The notes beneath the pieces were generated by a model that was not told the origin of the DNA, did no database searches, and worked only from the letters and a program-made list of their open reading frames with translations. A program made the translations under genes and the position numbers. This document shows, piece after piece, positions 15,681 through 26,648 of a stretch of DNA of 64,000 bases. Location of the stretch: contig CM043964.1 in NCBI GenBank assembly GCA_014529385.2, forward strand, positions 139,090,529 through 139,154,528, written 5' to 3'. Source of the stretch: Adiantum capillus-veneris (taxonomy: Eukaryota > Streptophyta > Polypodiopsida > Polypodiales > Pteridaceae). Positions within the stretch are counted from its first letter, which is position 1, and each line of letters opens with the position of its first letter.

Positions 15681-15945
15681 AACCTAACCCTAATTTTTGG
15701 TTCAGGTTTCAGGATGGAAAGTCAGCCGACTTTTCAAGCTCGTCTGATGTCGAGATTGCTTTTTAAGTGTTTGAAATCTGTTTGAGAATTTGTTTGGTGA
15801 TCCTGTTTGAAATGGATGGTATCTGTTTTGAACCTGTTTTAGTGCCGATTTGAAATGTTTGACTCTGGTTTTAATACTGATGTCATTGATTGGTGATTTT
15901 TACTCCCGGGTGGAGAAGTGAGAAATACTATTTTGGTATTGTTTG

Positions 15946-16100
15946 AACCTCCGAACGACGCAGGCCGATGCCTGGGGAGCGTTCTGTTGTATGCTAGAAA
16001 ACCTCCGAACGACGTAGGCTGATGCCTGGGGAGCGTTTGGTTGTATGCTTGAACCTCCAAAGCGATACAAAGTGCAGTTTGGGGAGCGTTTGGTTGTACA
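15946..16100 (+). repeat. Three ~52-54-base tandem units in element C
   Basis: Units begin AACCTCC at 15946, 16000 and 16052 and end near GGGGAGCGTTTGGTTGTA. Related units occur in A (13977-14131, minus) and once at 7530-7590. Confidence 0.85.
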
Positions 16101-16573
16101 GTCCTCTGAGCTCCTGGCCCGGACCTTTTTAGGTTATTTGCGGGGGGAGTGACGAGGTAGTCGTTGAGTAGCCTCATACCGCAGACCGCTTGTCTCAAGG
16201 GAGTGCTCAGCGGCGCTGTTTGTTGTATCTTGTAACATGCATATGTAAGCATTTGTGCTGTATTGTGATGTGCCAACTATTGAATATTCCTAATTGGATG
16301 AGATTGCCTGGGTATGTAATTTTAGTGCATTAAGACAACTCGTGGAAGATCAACGTGGTCTGAATGTGATGGCTAATTTTACTACGTTGAAATATCAAGA
16401 GTCCGATCTGGACGAAAGGAGAAGCTAACTCCTTGATCAAAAGAGCAGAAAGGAGAAGCGAACTCCTTAACAAAAAGAGCAAATTGATTGTCCCCCGGAA
16501 TGACCCTCGAAAATTTTTGAGCTAACTTGAGTTGTTTTGCAGATATGCTGTAATCGCGGATGATTACTCTCTT

Positions 16574-16587
16574 TCAAGAAGGGGAGA
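16574..16587 (+). other. Polypurine tract of element C
   Basis: TCAAGAAGGGGAGA directly precedes the TGTAACAAAC start of the 3' LTR. Confidence 0.85.
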
Positions 16588-17227
16588 TGTAACAAACTGC
16601 TACGTGTCAAAACCCTGAAGAATGGAGCCACTTATAGATGCCGGCCGAGGGGCCTAAACCCTAAGAAGAACAAGTCCAGAAGAAGAAGAAGTCCTACCAA
16701 CTTATGGGGACCCCGTCCGATGGGTCCCCAAGTGACATAAAGGAAATAAAGCAGGACCCACACACACACAAGAAATTGCGCAGCTGTTGATAACGTGGCA
16801 GATTTCCGAAAATTACACTGGCTGATGACATGGCAGGCTGTATGGATTTTCGCGTTTTGCGCTGACTGCTGACGTGGCAGCCGTACGTATTTCCGTAAAT
16901 TACGCTGACAGCTTTTGGGCATTGCTTTTTGGACCAGAAGCTTTTGAGTTTGAAGGCTTTTCATAGGCCAAGGGCCTTTAAATATGTGGGCTAATTCTCT
17001 GGCATGCTTCTTGGAGAAGGTGCAGAGTTTGGAGTACCGGCAGTGTTGATGCAATATAAAGAAATACCGAAAGGGGCGCCAAGGTTTGGGGCCAATACCC
17101 TCTGGGGTGGAATTTCGCCACTCTGTGTCACGTGTCATCTCTCTCCTTCAGTTCAATTGTTATTGAAGTGCTAAAAGTCTGTTCATTCTGTTCTTTTCTA
17201 TTGGCACGTGGTGCCCGTCTTGTGACA
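16588..17227 (+). repeat. 3' LTR of element C
   Basis: Starts TGTAACAAACTG and ends TTGTGACA. It has the bZIP-like TGACGTGGCA at 16870, a TTTAAATATG box near 16977 and the conserved box at 17053-17098. The sequence after it switches abruptly to antisense protease of A. Confidence 0.85.
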
Positions 17228-18360
17228 AGTCGCATCATTCTTGTCGTGCCATGGCATGCCCAAGCGAAGGTCGCAATTGCCCAACTTCAGAATGTGGAAA
17301 CCGGCTTTTCCATGATAATCTTGGATAGTCACTGGAAGAGCACCAATGAGTGGTACCACTTTGTGAGTTTGCCCTGTGGCTAGCTCAGCTTGGATTTCTC
17401 CATCCTCTGCATCATAATCAAAGTGCATCTGCTTCAAGAATTTTGGATGGATGAAGTTCTTCGTAGCTCCGGGGTCAAAGAAAATAAGGGCTTTGAAGCC
17501 GTTGACTTTGCCATATGCTCGACACATTTCATTTGTACTTTCAAGGCGTATGCAATAGATATTAGGGACTAGTCCAATAGCGGGTCTAGCACTCTTGGCT
17601 GGCGGTGGCCCTGAAGATTGTTCTGTCATGTGAGCAGAAGGTTACTCTGAAGACGTTGAGGCTTGCTCAGGACATGTAGTAAATGTATGTCTTGTTTGAA
17701 AACATCCAAAGCATCGGCCTTCTTGTAAAAGGGTTTGTCGTTGACATTGTGTCAGACGAGGCCTTTGAGGTTGGGTGTCACGAGACTTCCGAGCATTTGT
17801 TCATTGTTGTCGAGAGTTATTGTTAGTGGCCGGAGGTTCTTCTGTGATAAACTCCAACTTTCCCTTCATGAGCTTGTAGTCGACCGTGGCATGGTCCATA
17901 AGCTCTTGCATGGTAGAGACTTGCTTGGAGAGACAGTATTCTTGCAATGGTGATGGTAGTCCAATGGTGTAGCGCTTGCACTGGTCCTCCAAGGAAATGA
18001 ACTTAAAGAAGGACACCGGAAGGTACACAACGAGAAACCTTTGGTTATAGTCGCCCATGGTTTCGGTGACAAGTTGTCCCACTCTGTCAAAATCCGCACT
18101 TCAAACATAGAAGTCATGTAACTGTGTGCAAAAACTGTCTTGAAAGCTTGCCAGGTCCTTGGCATGTGTTGTGTCGTGATTGAACTCCACCATTGCATCT
18201 TTAAGAAATCCCGCTGCACGAGAAATCTTGGATTCTTCTGTATAGTTCTCCAAAGCATAGATGTTGTCGAGGAGGAGGTACCACCTGGGGCATCAAAGGG
18301 GGTAACATGTAGTTCAAAAATTGCTGAAAACTTTGCAGCATCGGAAGATTTTGCTGAGGA
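17228..18360 (-). pseudogene. Gag (main part) and protease of element A
   Basis: Read on the minus strand from 18360. Gag passages are FELHVTPF, QWWSSITTQ (after a small deletion), PRTWQAFKTVF, then in another frame GDYNQRFLVVYLPVSFFKF, SPLQEYCLSK and MQELMDHATVDYK (to 17801). After a frameshift comes the retropepsin region (17629-17228) with [24 protein letters not shown] (active-site triplet reads DPG instead of DSG/DTG) and NCDLRLGMPWHDK. The protease would cut the Gag polyprotein. It runs straight into C at 17228. No zinc knuckle was found. Frames are broken at least twice. Confidence 0.8.
18356..18360 (+). other. Left target-site duplication of element B
   Basis: GAGGA, repeated exactly at 26195-26199 after the 3' LTR. 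Confidence 0.85.
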
Positions 18361-19000
18361 TGTCACCAGCATGTGACTACTATCTATCTTTTTGTTGATT
18401 TCTTTCTTATTATCTATTTATTCACTTTTTGGAAACACCGCTCTAGAAATCTAACTGCCCTCAATTGCATAGCTAGTGTGGAACTGTTCAGAGGGAATCC
18501 AGGCCTGAGGGCAAGAGAGCACTAAGGTTGGACAAGGACTATGGTTAGCCAAAGTGGGGTCATTGACTAGCCAAAGTGGAATCCTTTGCTACATAGGCTA
18601 CATTTAAGTTCTTGGTGTGGCTGTAGTGTACAAAGAGGGTCAGATGACCTAGAAAGATAGAATGGCAGCATCTCCTAAAATTTAGGGAACTGCTATTTTG
18701 GACCTGAAAATGTGTTCGTGTCATTAGCTCTGGAATGACAAGAGGAATATTTTATTGCTCTGCTGCCAAGTCAACTGACGCACCAGTTGAGATATTTTTA
18801 GCCAAGTTGGCCAAAACGAGAAACTGGGCGAGGTGTCACTCTGTGAGCACTTCCCCACTTTGAGGGGACTCTACAAGAAGAAGGGGGCACCATTTTCAAC
18901 TGTAAGTGGATTGCAACAGGTTGCAAGAGCTATGGAGTGCTTCCTTTCCCTCTTATGTACAATACGGTGCCAGGAGTGATGCCCTGCACGCTACGCACTG

Positions 19001-19031
<31 letters not shown>

Positions 19032-19838
19032 GAGCAGTATGTTATGCCCCTCAAGTGGGCTTTTCATTTGACCAATGTACAGTTATGTGGGTTCATGCGC
19101 GATTGCCGAGGCAAGAGCCTCTTGCACAGGTATTGGATTAGCTAGCGGCTAATCCCCCGCAGGTACAGGTGAATTCGGAGAGGTTTCACGTGCGAAATCC
19201 CGTCCGATTCAAAGGGCAAGTAGCCCTACAGGTGCGGGAGCTCGAGGACTTGCTATGGATGCGACTGGCACGCGAAATGATGCCCGAAGCAGTGAATTAC
19301 AGCCTGCTGTGTATTTTTGCAGGTTTAGGGTTTCGGCCCTAAACGGAACCTAATACCCCCAGGAGGTTCGGGGACGCGAGGGGACCGCTGTACAGGTGAT
19401 CTGGCGCATTTTCGGGGCAGAAAACAGAGAATTCAGCGTGCTGCAGATTCTCGCCAGGTTTTGCAAAGTGTCCGTATGCGTCGGGAAAGTCATCTAATAC
19501 GTGGGGATACTGACTGTGAAGGGTCCTAGTACAGTTATGTTGCCGAAATTGGGCCAGAACAGATGAAATTCAGCCCAGATTGTGCGGGGCAGCTTGTAGG
19601 GAACCACAGCTTTTATTCCCTCTTTTAAAGAATAAAGAAATACCGAAAGGGGCGCCTATTTAGGGGCCAATCTGGTGTCGGTCTTCTCATACAGGTGCAA
19701 TCTAGCAACCTGTATCCCTTTCCCCTTTGTTGTGTGTTGAAAGTAGAGGTAAAGTGGGCGACAAATTAAATGGGTGAAAGCAAATAAAGTTTAAGTCTAA
19801 GGTTTACCGCCCTTTTTGGATTAAACAGGCCGGTTTCA
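18361..19838 (+). repeat. 5' LTR of element B
   Basis: Starts TGTCACCAGCATG and ends GGTTTCA. It aligns over about 1.45 kb with 24740-26194 with scattered substitutions and small indels, including a short TC tract (19003-19025) that is shorter in the 3' copy. The AATAAAGAAATACCGAAAGG box lies at 19630-19649 and GGGGCCAAT follows at 19662. Confidence 0.92.
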
Positions 19839-19884
19839 TGGTTCGATTGCCGGGATTTGAACCCGGGTCGTCTGGGTGAAAGCA
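19839..19884 (+). other. Extended primer-binding site complementary to a tRNA-Glu 3' half
   Basis: It starts TGG immediately after the LTR. The reverse complement reads as a tRNA 3' part: T-arm CCGGG-TTCAAAT-CCCGG, acceptor strand CAATCGA, discriminator A and CCA, preceded by CTTTCACCCAG, which looks like an anticodon arm with anticodon UUC (Glu). About 45 bases are tRNA-like, much longer than the usual 12-18. The 5' half of a tRNA is not present, so this is not a tRNA gene. Confidence 0.75.
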
Positions 19885-19927
19885 GCCTATAGTTGGTTCT
19901 AATGGTCAGGGAAGCAACCTACAGGCT

Positions 19928-21143
19928 ATGCAACAAGTCTTCCCACCACCTTCAGTACACCCTGGCATGGCTGGTCATGCACATGGAAATCAGTTTTACA
20001 TGCCAGGAACAGTGTGCGGGGATGCTCAAACAATGATGCATAACCTCATGTATGGTGGCATTGGCATGCAACCAGGGTTTCAAAGCACTCACGGCCAATT
20101 TGGAATGCCACAGGCAAATTTTGGTATGGCTGGAACTACAAATCAACAGCCAAATATGGCATCTCCAGGTCAACTTAATAGCGGCCAAGGAACACAGATG
20201 AACCCTAAGAGTGTTCCGATGTTTTAGTCACTTCCATATGACAACTTAAGGCCACTTGAGAAGCCAACTCCGTACAAAGAAGGTGGCAAAGGTGTGACAT
20301 TCACGACCTTTACAGGGTTTGATGACAGGATGAAGGCGCTCTCATTCCTCCAGCAGTTTGGCAAGGCCTATGCAGGAGAAAACTTTACAGAGGCTTCAAA
20401 GGTCCGCAAGGCAGCCACCTTCTTGACAGGGAATGCGGGACAATGGTGGACAACTTTATTGCTTCAAGGGCAAGCTCTGTCCACATGGATTTACTTCAAG
20501 CAGATTTTTGCATCAGCATGGTTATCTGATGACTTTGAAGCAGATGTCATGACAGAATGGCACCAGCTTAATGCTGCTACTTGCAAGAATCTGGATGACT
20601 TCAATCGAAAGTTTTGGAAAGCTCTACTTCCAGTAACTTCCTACAGGTTTGTGCCATTGACAGAACAGATTGAAAAATACTGTTGTGGCGTATCCAAAGG
20701 ATTGAGAAAGGATTGCACGAAGACCAAAGTCACTACTTTGACGCAGCTCATCGAGGTAGCAAACACTGGCAATGGTTTGCTCAAGGGAGATGATTGTGAA
20801 TTCAATACTGGCGTCAGCGAAGAAGTACGTTCTCAATGAGGTTCCTAGAGCGACTCAGGAGCCAGCCAAAGCATGGAAAAGCAAAGCCACGGCTGAACCA
20901 GCAAAGGGACCAGCAAAGAAATGGAAAAGACCTTTTCCTCGCAAGTTGGAAGAGCAAAGGAAGGTCCTAAGGTCAGAGAACAAATGCTTTATCTGTGAGC
21001 AGCCTGGCCACATTGCTCAGAATTGTCCTCAAAAGAAAAGGCCAGCTGATTCCGAAGACAAGGAGGACAGGAAAGGAAAGAGGCCCATGGCTGGTCTAGT
21101 GCCAGATATGGTGGGCGACAAAGCCAAATTCAGATGCAAGTGA
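19928..21143 (+). pseudogene. Gag of element B
   Basis: Gag packages element RNA into cytoplasmic particles. The N-terminal part (19928-20227) is Met/Gly/Gln-rich. A TAG at 20225-20227 (the next codons continue in frame) separates it from the main domain (20228-20839), which has GVTFTTFTGF, MKALSFLQQF, QWWTTLLLQ and MTEWHQLNA, all typical of Retrotrans_gag. A frameshift near 20.81 kb leads to a basic linker and a complete zinc knuckle, CFICEQPGHIAQNC, at about 20984-21027. The protein would be near 400 residues if uninterrupted. The Gag core resembles that of family A elements D and A. Confidence 0.88.
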
Positions 21144-22782
21144 GCTTTACAAAGCATGGGGAAAGGTCAGGGATCAAACAGTGCTTATCTTCTTTGATCC
21201 AGGTGCCAAAGCCAACTTCATTTCCCCAGAATTGGCTTCAAAGTTGGGAATCAGACCTGAAGAGATGGGGTATACAGCAAAGGCAGGTTTGGCATGTTTT
21301 GGCCATACAGAGGTTGTGACACCCATCATCAGAAAGTTGCGCCTACATATCCAGTCCTATGTAGATGCTGAAGAATTTTACATCATGCCACTGGATGGAT
21401 GTGATGTGTTGCTAGGCATTCCTTGGTTGTTTCGTGTACAGGGAATCATGGATGCCTACAACAAAAAGATCACTGTACAAAACAGGGGAAAGACTCACAT
21501 TCTGGATGTAAAGCTTAAAGGGGAGTCTATTCCCACTGTATCAGCTTCTGCTATTACTTCTGTGATGAAAAAGCATCTTTTTGCGTACTTGGTTTTTGCA
21601 CGTGAAGTGTCAGATTGTGATGAATCAAATTTATCTGTGCTAGATAAAGAAAGGTCAATGTTTTTACAACAGTATAGTGACTGTTTTTCCGATTCGTTAC
21701 CATCTCAATTACCGCCAGAGAGACCCGAGGACCATGTGATAGATTTGGTGCCAGGCAGTAGCCCACCAAATAGGCCTCCGTACAGGGTTAGTGCGGCTCA
21801 GCAGAAAGAGAGAATGAGCCAAGTACAGGAGCTGTTAGAAAAGGGGCTGATTCAGCCTAGTTCATCTCCGTTCTGTTCTCCAGTGTTGTTGGTGCAGAAA
21901 AAGGATGGCTCATGGCGTATGTGCATCGACTACCGTGCACTGAACAAGAATACCATCAAGAATAGGTTCCCTATACCTAGAATTGATGATATTCTGGACA
22001 AATTAGGAGCAACAACTATGTTTAGCAGGATAGATCTAAAGAGTGGGTACCATCAGATCCGCATTAGATCAGAGGATGTGCACAAGACTGCTTTTAGAAC
22101 GACGTTTAGCCTTTACGAATTTTTAGTGATGCCTTCTGGTCTCACAATTGCTCCTGCTACGTTCAATAGGATGATGGACAGAATTTTCCGTCCACACCTG
22201 CAGTTTGTTGGTACATTCTTTGACAACATGATAGTCTACTGAAAGAATGAAGAGGAGCATAGGCATCACTTGGCCATTGTGTTCAAAGACCCACGCAGCC
22301 ATAGGTTGCTCATCAATGCAAAGAAAAGTGAATTTTTTCTGGAAGAGATTCACTTTCTGGGACACATTGTCTCAAAGGATGGTGTCAGAATGGATCCTGC
22401 TAAAGTTGAAGCGATCAAGTCATGGCCAGATTTGAAGACGGTGCACGATGTCCGAAGCTTTTTGCGACTATGCTCCTATTACAGAAGGTTTATCCGAAAT
22501 TTTGCTAAGATTGCTTCACCTCTACATGCTCTTCAAAAGAAGGTAGTCACCTTCAGATGGACACAAAAAGAGATTTCAGCTTTTAATCTCTTAAAGGAAA
22601 AGATGACTTCAGATCCAGTCATTGTGTTGCCAGATCTTAGGAAGTCATTTGTGGTCCAGTGTGACGCTTGCGGTAGTAGCATTGGTGCAGTGCTAATGCA
22701 AGATGGCAGGGTAGTAGCCTATGAGAGTAGAATCTTGCAAGGGCCAGAAAAGACAATGCAAGTCTCTGAAAAAGAACTGTAG
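21144..22782 (+). pseudogene. Protease-reverse transcriptase of element B
   Basis: After a frameshift near 21.13 kb, the retropepsin has [15 protein letters not shown] (DPG in place of DSG/DTG, as in element A) and [12 protein letters not shown] follows with [36 protein letters not shown] and the palm motif at 22216-22227, which reads FFDN instead of FxDD; the second catalytic Asp is replaced. A TGA at 22240-22242 follows, then in the same frame the thumb/connection (FLGHIVSKDGV, FLRLCSYYRRFI) and the start of RNase H (VVQCDACGSSIGAVL). TAG at 22780-22782 ends this segment. The enzyme would copy element RNA to DNA but must be inactive here. Confidence 0.92.
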
Positions 22783-23432
22783 GCTGTGATTCATGCGCTC
22801 TTAAGTTGGAAACACTACCTGCTGGGTGCAGATTTCGTTGTCCAAACGGATCATCAGAACTTGCGATACTTCGTGACACAGGCAAAGTTATCTGAGAAGC
22901 ATATGCGATGGGCAAATATCTTGTCCATGTTTCATTTTCAGATTGTGCATGTGGAAGGCAAGAAGAACGTTGTGGTGATGCCTTGTCAAGGAAGCCACAA
23001 ATTTCAGCTGTGTCAATTCCTTATCAGCATGAGCTTGATGATATGAGGGAACAGTATGCAAATGATGAAGATTTTGCAAGGGTCTTCGAGCAGCTAATTA
23101 ATGGACAACGTCATGAACCCTATCTTTTTAAAGATGGCTTTATGATGAAGCATGGCAGATTGTGTGTCACAAAGCCATTGCGATGCAAAGTTATGGAAGA
23201 GAGTCATGTCCCACCGTATGCAGGGCATCGTGGTATCGATGCTACAGTCAAAGCGGTTGAGACATTCTTCTACTGGTCTACATTGGGAAGAGATGTGGAT
23301 GCCTTTGTGCGAGAATGCCTAATATGCCAGAAGGTCAAGTTTGACAGGCAAAAGGCACGAGGGTTATTGCAACCACTATCTATTCCAGATAAACCATGGG
23401 AAAGTATTGCTATGGATCTTCTTTATCTTTGA
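22783..23432 (+). pseudogene. RNase H end and integrase N-terminal domain of element B
   Basis: The frame continues after the TAG with HALLSWKHYLLGADFVVQTD, QNLRYF and VEGKKN (RNase H, which removes RNA from the hybrid). A frameshift near 22.98 kb leads to DALSRKPQ and the integrase zinc-binding domain (ESHVPPYAGHRG ... CLICQKVK, an HHCC pattern), then PWESIAMDLLYL, which carries the first catalytic Asp of the integrase core. Another frameshift follows at about 23.43 kb. Confidence 0.9.
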
Positions 23433-24240
23433 TCTTCCGAGAACGCAGACAGGAAATGATGGTATTTGGACCATCATTTGCAGATTCAGCAAGCATGCTC
23501 ATTTTATTCTTGTCAGGAAGAAGATAAAGCCAGATCAGATGGCACGCTTGTTTATGAGCAATATTTTCAAGTATCATGGCATGCCACAATCGATTGTTAG
23601 CGGCCGTGATCCACGCATGACACGTTTGTTCTGGAGAGGCTTGTTTGAGAATATGGGCACACTGCTCAAATTCTCTTCGTTATTTCATCCTCAAACAGAT
23701 GGGCAGTCAGAAGAGGCAAATTCTACTGTCCTAGATTTGCTCAAGTGCTATGTGTCAGAGCATAAAGAAAAGTGGGAGCAGTATTTGCCATTGGTGGAGT
23801 ATGCATACAATAATACAGTGCATTCATCAACTGGCAAGGCACCTTTGGAGATAGTTGAAGGTGGCAAGAAAGTTCCTCCTATAGTGTATACAAAGGACAA
23901 GATATTTGAAGCAGATAAATATGTTCAGGACATGGATGAAATGTACAAGAAGGTCAAAGTGGCCTTAGAAAAGACTGAGGCAAAGCAAAAGAAAGCAGCT
24001 GATCGTTGTCGTCGTGAACTGGTATTTTCACTTGGTGATTGGGTGCTTTTGCGCTTTGAAAAGGCAAGGTTAGAGAAGATGAAGGGCAAGGAAAAACTGT
24101 TTCCAAAGCTCAGCATGCGTTACTATGGGCCTTTTCAAGTATGTGACATAATCAATGATGTTGCATATAGGCTGAAATTGCCTGAGATGGAAGATTCACA
24201 ATGCGTTTCATGTGAGTCTTCTCAGACCCTATGTGGGTGA
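23433..24240 (+). pseudogene. Integrase core and GPY/F region of element B
   Basis: The frame reads FSKHAHFI, KYHGMPQSIVSGRDPR, SLFHPQTDGQSEEAN, LVEYAYNNTVHSST and the C-terminal RYYGPFQV motif. In chromoviruses the second catalytic Asp lies in VSDRD; here it is SGRD, so the residue is lost. The Glu of the triad lies in TDGQSEE and is present. The integrase inserts element DNA into chromatin. A frameshift near 24.21 kb separates it from the chromodomain. Confidence 0.9.
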
Positions 24241-24556
24241 TGTGCCAGAAGATATGCTTGCTGAAGATCAGTCGGAAGTCGAGGAACTTGACGAGATCTT
24301 GGTCCCGGAACAGATTTTGACACATAAAGAAAGAAAAGTGAAAGGCAAGGTTGCTAGGCGTTACTTGGTGAAGCTCAGAAACTATCCACCAATGGATGCT
24401 AAGTGGATGGAAGAAGGTGAACTTGCAGAGTCACCAACTGTGTTATCACTTTACCTTGAAGCCTTCGATTTGCAACCTATTTTGACCCCTTTCAGAGCTA
24501 CTTGGATTGTCAGTGTGACAATGGCTTCTGAAAGAAATGATGTACATGTTATTTAA
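24212..24556 (+). pseudogene. Chromodomain tail of element B integrase
   Basis: After LLRPYVGDVPED and an acidic linker comes ILTHKERKVKGKVARRYLVK, then LRNYPPMDAKWMEEGEL, the three-strand-and-helix pattern of an integrase chromodomain. It is thought to steer insertion to heterochromatin by reading histone marks. This domain defines the chromovirus clade. The native protein end is at about 24556. Confidence 0.85.
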
Positions 24557-24739
24557 AGTGAGCTCAAATGAAGTACATGTTACATGAATGTTAGAGCTGT
24601 AGAGAATGTCCAAAAGTTTGGTTAGTGCTATAGAAGTGAGTATTTCTTGTCAGTTTGTCAAGGATACAATAATTGCTTCTATTTAAGAGTACATGTGTAA
24701 CTGCATTCTTAAACTGTCGGTTTTGGGTATGCTCGAAAG

Positions 24740-26194
24740 TGTTACTGGATCCAACGTCTATCCTTTTTGTTGATTTCTTTCTTATTACCTATTTATTTTC
24801 ACTTTTTGGAAACACCGCTCTAGAAATCTAATTGCCCTCAATTGCATAGCTAGTGTGGAACTGTTCAGAGGGAGTCCAGGCCTGAGGGCAAGAGAGCACT
24901 AAGGTTGGACAAGGACTATGGTTAGCCAAAGTGGGGTCATTGACTAGCCAAAGTGGAATCCTTTGCCACATAGGCTACATTTCAGTTCTTGGTGTGGCTG
25001 CAGTGTACAAAGAGGGTCAGATGACCTAGAAAGATACAATGGCAGCATCTCCTAAAATTTAGGGAACTGCTATTTTGGACCTGAAAATGTGTTCGCGTTA
25101 TTAGCTTTGGAATGACAAGAGGAACATTTTATTGCTCTGCTGCCAAGTCAACTGACGCAGCAGTTGAGATATTTTAAGCCAAGTTGGCCAAAACCGGAAA
25201 CTGGGCGAGGTATCACTTTGTGAGCACTTCTGCAACTTTGAGGGGAGTCTACAAGAAGAAGGGGGTGCCATTTTAAGCTATAAGTGGATTGCAACAGGTT
25301 GCAAGAGCTATGGAGTGCTTCCTTTCCCTCTTATGTACAGTGCGGTGTCAGGAGTGATGCCCTGCACGCTACGCACTGCTCCCTCTCTCTCCTGTATGAG
25401 CAGTATGTTATGCCCCTCTAGTGGGCTTTTCATTTGACCAATGTACAATTATGTGGGTTCATGCGCGATTGCCGAGGCAAGAGCCTCTTGCACAGGTACT
25501 GGCTTAGCTAGCGGCTAATCCCCCGCAGGTACAGGTGAATTCGGAGAGGTTTCACGTGCGAAATCCCGTCCGATTCAAAGGGCAAGTATCCCTACAAGTG
25601 CGGGAGCTCGAGGACTTGCTACGGATGCGACCGACACGCGAAACGGAGCCCGAAACAGTGAATTACAGCCTCCTGTGTATTTTTGCAGGTTTAGGGTTTC
25701 GGCCCTAAACGGACCCTAATACCCCTGGGACGTGAGGGGACCGCTGTACAGGTGATCTGGCGCATTTTCGGGGCAGAAAACAGAGAATTCAGCGTGCTGC
25801 AGATTCTCGCCAGGTTTTGCAAAGTGTCCGTATGCGTCGGGAAAGTCATCTAATGCGTGGGGATACTGACTGTGAAGGGTCCTAGTACAATTATGCTACC
25901 GAAATTGGGCCAGAATACATGAAATTCAGCCTAGATTCTGCGGGGCAGCTTGTAGGGAACCACAGTTTTTATTCCCTCTTTTAAAGAATAAAGAAATACC
26001 GAAAGGGGCGCCTATTTAGGGGCCAATCTGGTGTTGGTCTTCTCATACAGGTGCAATCTAGCAACCTGTATCCCTTTCCCCTTTGTTGTTTGTTGAAAGT
26101 ATAGGTAAAGTGGGCGACAAATTAAATGGGTGAAAGCAAATAAAGTTTAAGTCTAAGGTTTACCGCCCTTTTTGGATTAAACAGGCCGGTTTCA
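24740..26194 (+). repeat. 3' LTR of element B
   Basis: Starts TGTTACTGGATCC and ends GGTTTCA, followed by the GAGGA duplication. The bases just upstream of it are not strongly purine-rich, so the PPT is unclear. The conserved box lies at 25987-26028. Confidence 0.92.
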
Positions 26195-26470
26195 GAGGAT
26201 GCCGCGAAAGAATGTGGTGAAGCTCGTCGAGCAGAAAGTGCAAATATTCTGCTAAATCCATGAATTCCATGTCTTGGGTTCTTTATGGCTTATGCCCTGT
26301 AAGACAGAGCGATGAAGACGGGAGTGCGCCCGCTGCGCGATGAAGTAAGGGTGGGAGTGCCTAATAAGTCCGGGCTCGGGACTTGAAGATACTCCAAATA
26401 AAATTCTAGTAGCCTCTGGTTTTCTCTGTCTGCTCTTTTGTAGGACCGGTATGCTTTTAGAAAAGCACAC
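26195..26470 (-). pseudogene. Gag N-terminal part of element A
   Basis: On the minus strand a frame from 26470 encodes FSKSIPVLQKSRQRK, then PEPGLIRHSHPYFIA and RAHSRLHRS. It continues past a stop towards 26195, where the B insertion begins; the text resumes at 18360. The same leader occurs in C at 15090-15270. It has no domain I recognise apart from its place before the Gag core. Confidence 0.6.
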
Positions 26471-26477
26471 GACTGAT

Positions 26478-26489
26478 GCTCTGATACCA
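26478..26489 (-). other. Primer-binding site (initiator tRNA-Met), element A
   Basis: On the minus strand it reads TGGTATCAGAGC, one base inside the 5' LTR end at 26491. Confidence 0.9.
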
Positions 26490-26490
26490 G

Positions 26491-26567
26491 TGTCACAAGA
26501 CGGGCACCACGTGCCAATAGAAAAGAACAGACTGAACAGACTTTTAGCACTTCAATAACAACTGAAC

Positions 26568-26648
<81 letters not shown>

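Larger units (their letters stand above)
14443..17227 (+). mobile_element. Element C: 2.8-kb internally deleted LTR retrotransposon (family A)
   Basis: Two LTRs (14443-15064, 16588-17227), a tRNA-Met primer-binding site and a PPT enclose only 1.5 kb. The internal part keeps a decayed Gag fragment and the family A 3' region with its tandem repeats. No protease, RT or integrase is recognisable. It lies on the plus strand inside minus-strand element A, at a protease position, with near-identical 5-bp flanks. All cis signals for reverse transcription are visible, but it would need proteins in trans. Confidence 0.85.
18361..26194 (+). mobile_element. Element B: full-length chromovirus (Ty3/gypsy), 7.8 kb
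   Basis: Two long LTRs (18361-19838, 24740-26194) with TG...CA ends and a perfect 5-bp duplication (GAGGA) enclose a primer site, gag, protease, RT, RNase H, integrase and a C-terminal chromodomain in standard gypsy order. The chromodomain marks it as a chromovirus. It sits in the gag of element A. Coding is interrupted by three nonsense codons and about five frameshifts. The RT and integrase active sites are also damaged, so it is not autonomous now. Confidence 0.93.

Noticed and set aside
15946-16100. CRISPR-like array
   Set aside because: Three adjacent ~54-base units with no spacers, in a plant retrotransposon; ordinary tandem repeats.
19839-19884. Minus-strand tRNA-Glu gene
   Set aside because: Only the 3' half is present; no 5' acceptor strand or D-arm pairs with it. 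Its position directly after an LTR makes it a primer-binding site.
18361-26194. Endogenous retrovirus or pararetrovirus with envelope
   Set aside because: After integrase there is only a chromodomain and then the LTR; there is no envelope or movement-protein frame. It is a chromovirus retrotransposon.
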